The notes under the pieces were generated by a model that made no database searches, had not been told where the DNA came from, and was given only the letters and a program-made list of their open reading frames with translations. DNA of 64,000 nt from Brassica napus (lineage: Eukaryota; Streptophyta; Magnoliopsida; Brassicales; Brassicaceae): NCBI RefSeq assembly GCF_020379485.1, contig NC_063451.1, positions 23,480,630 through 23,544,629 of the forward strand, given 5' to 3'. Of the stretch, positions 57,844 through 64,000 are shown piece after piece. Position 1 is the first letter of the stretch; each line of letters opens with the position of its first letter. The translations under genes and the position numbers were made by a program.

Positions 57844-59840
57844 AAATAAACAATAAAAATTACTTAATATGTTTAACTTATTTTTAACTGAAACTAAAAT
57901 TAATTTTCATGATTTTTACTAAAACAATTTATCTATTTATTCTAAAAATTGTACTTATTAATTATTAAAAGTTTTATAAGAGATTATATCTTTTTTTTCT
58001 TTTAATGTGTGTTTTAGTTTAACTACTGTAATAGTTTAAATTAGTTTTTAAAAATTGCTCGAAGAATTTCATGAAGTTATAAGTAATAAGTGCATAGTTT
58101 GATGAAGTTGTAAGTAATAAGTTGCGAAGTTTGATTCATTCTAACTGGAAATATATTTAAGTCAGGTAGACTACACAAAAATTTAATAGTTATCATTACT
58201 ATTTAAAGTTATACATATTTGTTTGAGGCTTAAATATATTACTATTATGTTTGAAAATAAAACAAATCATGTAATCTAAGTAACTTCTGATTAGAATTTT
58301 TAAAATAAATGGTACTTGGCAATTAGCATAATAGTAATTATAACTTCATCAAACATGTGTTAATCTTCATATAACTTCATAATAAATGGTACTTGGCAAT
58401 TTTTATATTTGTTAATTTTTTTAACATTTATTTTTGGTTTGATTGTATATTATGTGTGAATTGTTATTTCGTAGTTTTGTTATTTATTGCATCATACGAT
58501 TCTTGAAATAGTTTGAAATGCACAGGTTCAAGATTTTTGACAGTGTAGATTTTTATTATTCTTATTTTATGTATGATTACTCTATTGTAACTCGAATTGA
58601 ATTGTTTTATCCATTACTTAGAATTCTCTTAGAAATTTTCGTTTTAGACAATGCCAAAAAAGAATAATTTATATTAGGTACGTATCATGAAATCCTAATA
58701 TCAATCATTACTATTTAGAAATATAGATATTTATTTGAGTATATGTTATTATATTAGGACACTAAGAAAATTACGTTATCTGAATAACTAATTATAATTT
58801 TAATGTAAGTTTTATGGATTAATTTTGGAATATGAATTTACATTAACTTTATAAGTTATTTTATTGTAAAAATTACTATATTTTGTTATTTGATTTTTTT
58901 TAACTATTTTAAATTGGTTACATTTTTTTTAGATATATATTAAAAACCCAATTTTTACTATTTAGAGATGTTAAAAATATCAATCATTATTTACAATAAA
59001 AATATCAATTTTTGTGTATTTTATTATATTTGGACACCATGTTAACTATGTTACTTGATAATTAATTATAATTTTAATGCAAGTGTTATTGATTACTTTT
59101 TGGCATATGAATTTCCAGTAATTTTATTTTATAATTATTTCTTATAGTAACAACTGATTTTATTTCATTATTGATTTTAAAAATTTTTATTTTAAATTTG
59201 TTTATAATTCTATTTTGTTTACTTAATAGTTACTTTTGCATATTTTTAAAGTGTTATGTTGTTCTTGCTACTCCACTTTCTTAAGTATGTTTTATGAGAT
59301 GAATCCTGAGCCCTGACTCTTAAGATAGACATATGGTGTGAGTAGTTGGTGTAGAATAAGGTTTCGACTTTCTATATATAACGTTATGGTGTAATTAGGA
59401 GAAATTTGCAGTTCTGTTTCTGAAATAAAAGGTTATGTATGTACTGTATAAAGTTCATTCATGGTCAGTTGGTCACCAAAAGAGAAATTAACTTGTAGCT
59501 AAAGATTCGACAGTTGAGGTGCAGCTATATACACATGCTTGAATACCGGAGTGTCTATAACACAAAGATCTAAATGATGATGAAAATTTGTAGAATCTCA
59601 TTCTTAGATAAAGTTTTTAGCAAATATCCATATATCATTACAGTCTAAGTATATGGTTTCTTAAAAGCTGAATGAATTCTGCATTCAAGTTAACCTATTT
59701 GCATTTCATGATCCCATCTGGGCCATCTTTAAATCCGTAAAATGTTCTTTTTTAGCTGCAAGTGATCTGAAGCCAAAAGAAAATTACAAATCAATAGTAT
59801 ACCTCCAAGATACAACAATACATAAATCATTCGGAAACAC
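57844..59840. other. AT-rich accessory DNA, no gene seen
   Basis: Very AT-rich, with repeated phrases such as TAATTATAATTTTAATG and GTACTTGGCAATT. It is probably the body of a Helitron-like element. No coding frame. Confidence 0.5.
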
Positions 59841-59849
59841 ACAGAAATG

Positions 59850-60128
59850 GTCCATTAATGACAATGTGCCAAGTGCTTGACCTGCGGAGAAAACAACACT
59901 GATCTTCAGTTTCTGTGGCGACAAAGCTGCCATAGTAGCTCGTTCCCATACCCTGTTGAATTGTAAGACTTATTAGTATACTGTAAGAGTCTCTCTAAGT
60001 GTCTGCAAAACTGAACAGATGCTTCGCATTTTTTAGAAACGCTGAATCATGAGGATCACTATCCTTGAACACCAAATACTTTGAAGCCATGGATGCAGCA
60101 GTCTCCGCAGCAACCTCAGTCTCTGGAG
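59850..60128 (-). pseudogene. GH9 endo-1,4-beta-glucanase fragment
   Basis: On minus, 60,128-59,995 reads ETEVAAETAASMASKYLVFK then DSDPHDSAFLKNAKHLFSF and ADT, followed by a stop. Past an acceptor TTCAACAG at about 59,953 a second piece reads GYGNELLWAALSPQKLK after one frameshift. These match the family 9 glycoside hydrolase region that runs PGSEVAAETAAALAA…, AKQLFDFAD and YxDELLWAA. The family (about 500-620 residues, secreted or membrane-bound) acts on cell-wall glucans. Only about 65 residues remain, with stops, so it is a dead fragment. Its first 48 bp are repeated in inverted orientation at 60,175-60,222. Confidence 0.75.
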
Positions 60129-60222
60129 TGTCTGCACAATTTTAATTGGTCTCTTCTCTTTCATGGTCTCTGGTCTCCAGAGACTGAGGTTGCTGCGGAG
60201 ACTGCTGCATCCATGGCTTCAA
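60081..60222. repeat. 48-bp perfect inverted duplication of GH9 exon, 46-nt loop
   Basis: The arms are 60,081-60,128 and 60,175-60,222. They are exact reverse complements over 48 bp, with loop 60,129-60,174. The right arm continues on plus as the same GH9 peptide (ETEVAAETAASMAS) and then diverges. See findings. Confidence 0.95.
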
Positions 60223-60499
60223 GATCTGATTTGATTTGGATCTGCAGCGTGAGTGCACTTGCCTAACTAAGAAACATGCATCTATCTGTCGATAAGAAAA
60301 GAGTTGCAACGTTTGTAAATATCAACTTTTTTGTAAAAGGCATTGCACCAAGTATCATGGCAAGAATCTGGAAGTAAACAAAAAAAAAAGAAAACACGTC
60401 TAGGGAAACAAAAACGACCAAATCTCACCAAATTACATGACAATACGTACACCACTAAAATGAACAAATGTCATCAGCTGGTGCATTAGAGTATGATTT

Positions 60500-60720
60500 A
60501 TGTTTCAAATGTTTATGGGGCCGGTGGGGACATGTGAGACAATGTTTACTCTAGGCAATCGAGACATGACAGCAAGAGTCTGATCATTATAGTCCTCCTC
60601 CGCAAACGATTGTCTGGCTCATGTCGGATTTGGACAGCGATGTGAGATAGAACTGGAGATAGATTGTCTGATGAGAGTTTCGATTTGGGAGGCTAGGATT
60701 CGCAGGTTTGGTTGCGGTGA
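60500..60720 (+). pseudogene. CCHC-knuckle fragment (DUF4283/LINE ORF1 type)
   Basis: Near 60,498-60,555 the plus strand reads LCFKCLWGRWGHVRQCL, a C-X2-C…GH…C knuckle like that of LINE ORF1 or related plant gag-like proteins. Stops follow soon after. It is only a shred. Confidence 0.4.
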
Positions 60721-61172
60721 GGATGAGATTTATGAGATAAGCTTCTTACCTTTTTATAGTTAGAGATCCACCGCCTTGAATAGAGGTAAGATGCATTGAA
60801 TGAGTAATTGTGGTTGAATTGGGTTTAGGAGTTAAGAAGGTCGTAATGGCGTTGAAACATCTCGTAACCATTTGGAGGATAAGAACAAAAGACGAAACGG
60901 CGCACTCAAAGCTTGAGAATCGAAGAAGATTAAGAGAACCCTTTTTTGGTATTTTCACGAACAAGACATTGGTCTCTCTGTATCGGGCTGTAATTATGAC
61001 TTTGACAAAATTAATAACAAAATAAGAACCCACTAAGTATAAGACAAAGTCCCATTCAGATTGTAAACTAAAGCAAAATTCGGTAAAAGAAAGACAGGTG
61101 TAAGCTTCTCCTGCACCTATTTACTGACGTGTCTTGATGAGAAGAGAGCAAATTTATTCTTTATATAAATAT

Positions 61173-61200
61173 ACTAAGGTTGGTCCACCCTACGGACGGG
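61173..61200 (-). mobile_element. Helitron-like 3' terminus
   Basis: On minus CCCGTCC-GTA-GGGTGGA is followed by CCAAC and CTTAGT. It is related to the termini at 8724 and 57,815 but with CTTAGT in place of CTAGT. AT-rich DNA continues to the right. Confidence 0.4.
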
Positions 61201-63340
61201 ATGAGATGTGAATTATAAAAATAATTTCAAAACTAAAGTATATGTATAATAAACATTGCTTGTTTTAATTTATTTATATTTTCGTTTGTTTTTGCAAGGC
61301 ATGTCTGATATTATGGAATATTATTTAATAAGCATTGGTTGTTTTTATGTTTTATAGTCTTACATTTGTTAGAGAGAGACATATATGTGAGTTTGATATA
61401 TTGTTTGAGTTTTGTTATAATTTGATAAGTAATTGGTAGATTCATGAAATTTAAGATTATGGAACTTTGAAAACTAAGCGAGTAATATTTTTTGATGGTT
61501 TTGCTTTTTTGCTCTGTCTTTCCGAATGGAAATAATGTAATTTTAATTGTTTCCTTGAAACCCTTAGTAAGTATTATATTAATATATATTTATTTATATC
61601 TGAATATGGGATGAAATAAACATAAGTGGAATAAATTGATTAGAAACATATAGCTGTGAATAATATGTTAATAAGATTGTTAAATTTTGGCATTGTAATC
61701 CGAGAACTACATAACTATAGTATCGTTAAAAGTAATCAGTGTTTAATTATTTTTTGGGAATATATATATATATATGAGATTTTTGAAACTATTATATATC
61801 AATGAATTGTATAAATATTTATATATCTATTCATATAACTTTCTATCTGAAGTTGCAGGGTTTTTTTTTCACCCAACAATATTATGTGTGTATTGATTAG
61901 TTACTTTGTGTATTTCTAAAAAAATACTATTATATTTATGTGTTATGTAATCAGATGTGTTGTTTCATTTAAAACATATATATTTTAAAAACCTATATAC
62001 TTCTATTTGTTGTTGTTATGAATTTTCCATATTTATTCTTGAAATTATGTATTATGGATTATTTTATGTATTTCAATAATTTTGTCATTATATTTATTAT
62101 ATCTTGTTAGTTTTTATTTTTCTTACAATTTTCTGATTATGTATTAACTATTGGCTGTGGTTTAATCATTTTCAAATTTAATTTTTCAAAACTAGAATTT
62201 GCGACTAAAAAATGAAAAAGTTATTTTAGACTCACTCCTTATTTTATTTTAGTTATCCTGTAATGGAGTTATGTATGTATTTATACAAATTTTTCCTTAA
62301 ATCCATCATATTCGCCCTTTTTTTTTGCAAGTCTAGGTTCGGTGAAACAAAACAAAATTCAATTACTCGCAAGTCAAAAGTCAAGCTTGTTGTTACTGCC
62401 ATCTAGTGACTTATACTTATTAATGCATAAATTCATTTTACTTTGCTTATATTATTTGGCAGAATATATTTTACAAAGACATATTTTAATCTTATATGTA
62501 TATATACGAATTGTATTTCACATATACACCAAGTAACAAACTTGTGCACAAATTCATTAATTAGTAACTTATGTGATATTTGAAAGCCTGAAATACATCT
62601 TCCTTCCGAAGGTTTTAGTATAAAGAAATAGTTGGATTTTTAATGGTTGCCTTGACTATAAAATAATTATATATATATAATTCATGTTTACATATATTTC
62701 AATTCGGTCCAACCGAAGCATCTTCCAAGACTAACACACTGGCTAAATTCACAGTAATCTCTGATATTGTGTAGTTTCAGAAGCCACTTAAGAGACCATT
62801 CCAAATACTCGATCGTTCGCAAAAATATCAAACCCCTCAGTGCTAAAGAGCATCCCAAATCTGTCATTTCAACAATCTCATGAACTGGTTCCTTCTTAGC
62901 AATGTTTCTGATGCAAAAACAAATTTAAGGAAATGCCTCTTATTTTACCTCTACAATAAGCACAACACAGCCGACAAAGTTCTCATAAACAATCGCAAGA
63001 AACATTCTTCAGGATCTCTACTGAAACAGAATAACTCTTGACCCGGTACAACCCTTGCAGAGATCTGCATTATTGATAATCAAAAAACAGCTAAAGATTA
63101 CATTGCCATGGTGATTATCATTAGCTTTGGTAATAAAAACTTTGATAGTCTCTTTTACAAAAAAAAAAAAAAGAGAGTAGAATATTAAGAAACATAAGTA
63201 CAGTAACTTTATTCTCTAAAAATAGGCACATTGCATATTTGTTATACCTTTTTACAACTGAAAAGATACAAAGTAGAACACAGAGTTTATTGAACAAAAA
63301 ATTTCGTGGACTCTATATTGAAGAAACCAAGGAAACGCAC
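61201..63340. other. AT-rich accessory DNA, no gene seen
   Basis: Very AT-rich, with (TA)n near 61,760. From about 62,700 composition becomes less extreme, but no coding frame could be supported. Confidence 0.5.
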
Positions 63341-63346
63341 CTTTGG

Positions 63347-63952
63347 TCATGTTTCCACAGCATCAGAGACGTCATGAGAGCCTGATGTTACCTCTTCTGC
63401 TAGTCCCAATCTGGGAAAAAGAGTCAGCAATCAGTAATGAAAATGTTAAGCAACAAAGAAAGCTATAACATCAATTGTGTTGTAGTGTAAAAAAGAGAAG
63501 GGAACATTACATTCACTTCTCAAACAACTTCCTTTGCAAAGACAAACAAAAAGAGTACTCCAGTTGCGAACATCTTTAATTGTAAAAGACACAGAGTCAC
63601 AAACATTCCAACATGACAACTAAACCAATCATACAGATTATCACTCGTTGTTAAGTCCATCTTGGATTTGGAACTAAAGTTGTGTGGTACAATAATATAT
63701 AATAGAGCCTTGGAAGCTTTACCTCCAAGATGATGTTAGGTTCCGAGTTTTCCTATCAAGTTGCATGATTCAAGTGTTCTAATCACCTTTTCATGTGTCT
63801 GGTTAATTTCATCTTTTCTGTAATCAAACCCACCTCTTCTATCTGCAAAAGTCTTCAGTATCAGATAACATGAAGCATATTAGTTCAAGTAAGTAAGGGA
63901 ATGAAGATGATGAGTCACCCGAACCTTGGGAAGCAGACCCTGGCTTTCTCAT
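63347..63952 (-). other. possible spliced small gene, unrecognised
   Basis: On minus, ATG at 63,950-63,952 opens exon MRKPGSASQ (63,925-63,952), then an 82-bp GT…AG intron joins it in phase to 63,736-63,842 reading DRRGGFDYRKDEINQTHEKV and IRTLESCNLIGKLGT, then a stop: 44 residues. An in-frame stop precedes the ATG. A further donor at 63,722 and an acceptor at 63,411 could continue the transcript, where 63,347-63,410 reads LGLAEEVTSGSHDVSDAVET with a stop. I do not recognise these peptides. It may be a small protein, the end of a longer gene off the right edge, or a non-coding transcript. Confidence 0.25.
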
Positions 63953-64000
63953 TAATCATACATTAAACTATTAAGCAAAGTCTGACTCAGATAGCCAACA

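Overview
The window is plant nuclear DNA from the Brassicaceae, most likely Brassica or a close relative. It is AT-rich and intron-containing and is dominated by layered transposable elements. Four gene remnants or genes appear in the order MTM1-like carrier (a fragment), CRF4-like ERF, UBC9-like E2 enzyme and SLAH2-like anion channel. From memory this is the order of Arabidopsis thaliana AT4G27940, AT4G27950, AT4G27960 and AT4G27970, so the window looks like the orthologous segment inflated to over 50 kb by insertions. Gene identities rest on protein motifs read by eye; no database search was run.

Region by region. 1-3.1 kb holds pieces of two Ty3/gypsy elements and a copia 3' end. 3.4-5.5 kb is an AT-rich, probably Helitron-derived array with three tandem units of about 600 bp. 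5.6-6.8 kb is one copy of a duplicated segment plus the last exons of a mitochondrial carrier gene with a frameshift. 7.6-15.2 kb holds LINE, Helitron, retroposon and PIF/Harbinger remnants and two exons of an R3-MYB gene. 15.4-20.0 kb is a chain of MITEs and foldback elements; one has telomere-like repeats on both arms and another carries a CDKB2 kinase exon and unidentified exons. 21.0-26.9 kb holds copia remnants, mainly one decayed minus-strand element. 27.2-30.9 kb is the second copy of the duplicated segment with a dated retroposon insertion, followed by a probable 4.5 kb Helitron up to 35.35 kb.

35.9-57 kb is the genic part: the single-exon CRF4-like gene (minus), a hAT foldback element, a short retroposon, a 5'-truncated LINE with a 16-bp target duplication, the four-exon UBC9-like gene (minus), an almost full-length LINE sitting about 190 bp upstream of UBC9, a hAT element with a CACTA element nested inside it, and the four-exon SLAH2-like gene (minus). 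57.8-64 kb is again accessory: Helitron-like termini, a glycoside hydrolase family 9 fragment whose exon is duplicated in inverted orientation as a 48-bp perfect hairpin, and a possible small spliced ORF at the right edge.

The three intact-looking genes act independently: a cytokinin-response transcription factor, a ubiquitin-conjugating enzyme and a plasma-membrane anion channel. The strongest candidates for new biology are the GH9 inverted duplication (possible small-RNA source), the gene-capturing Pack-type element with CDKB2, and the perfect 24-bp hairpin present in only one of two paralogous segments. No tRNA, rRNA or CRISPR array was seen.
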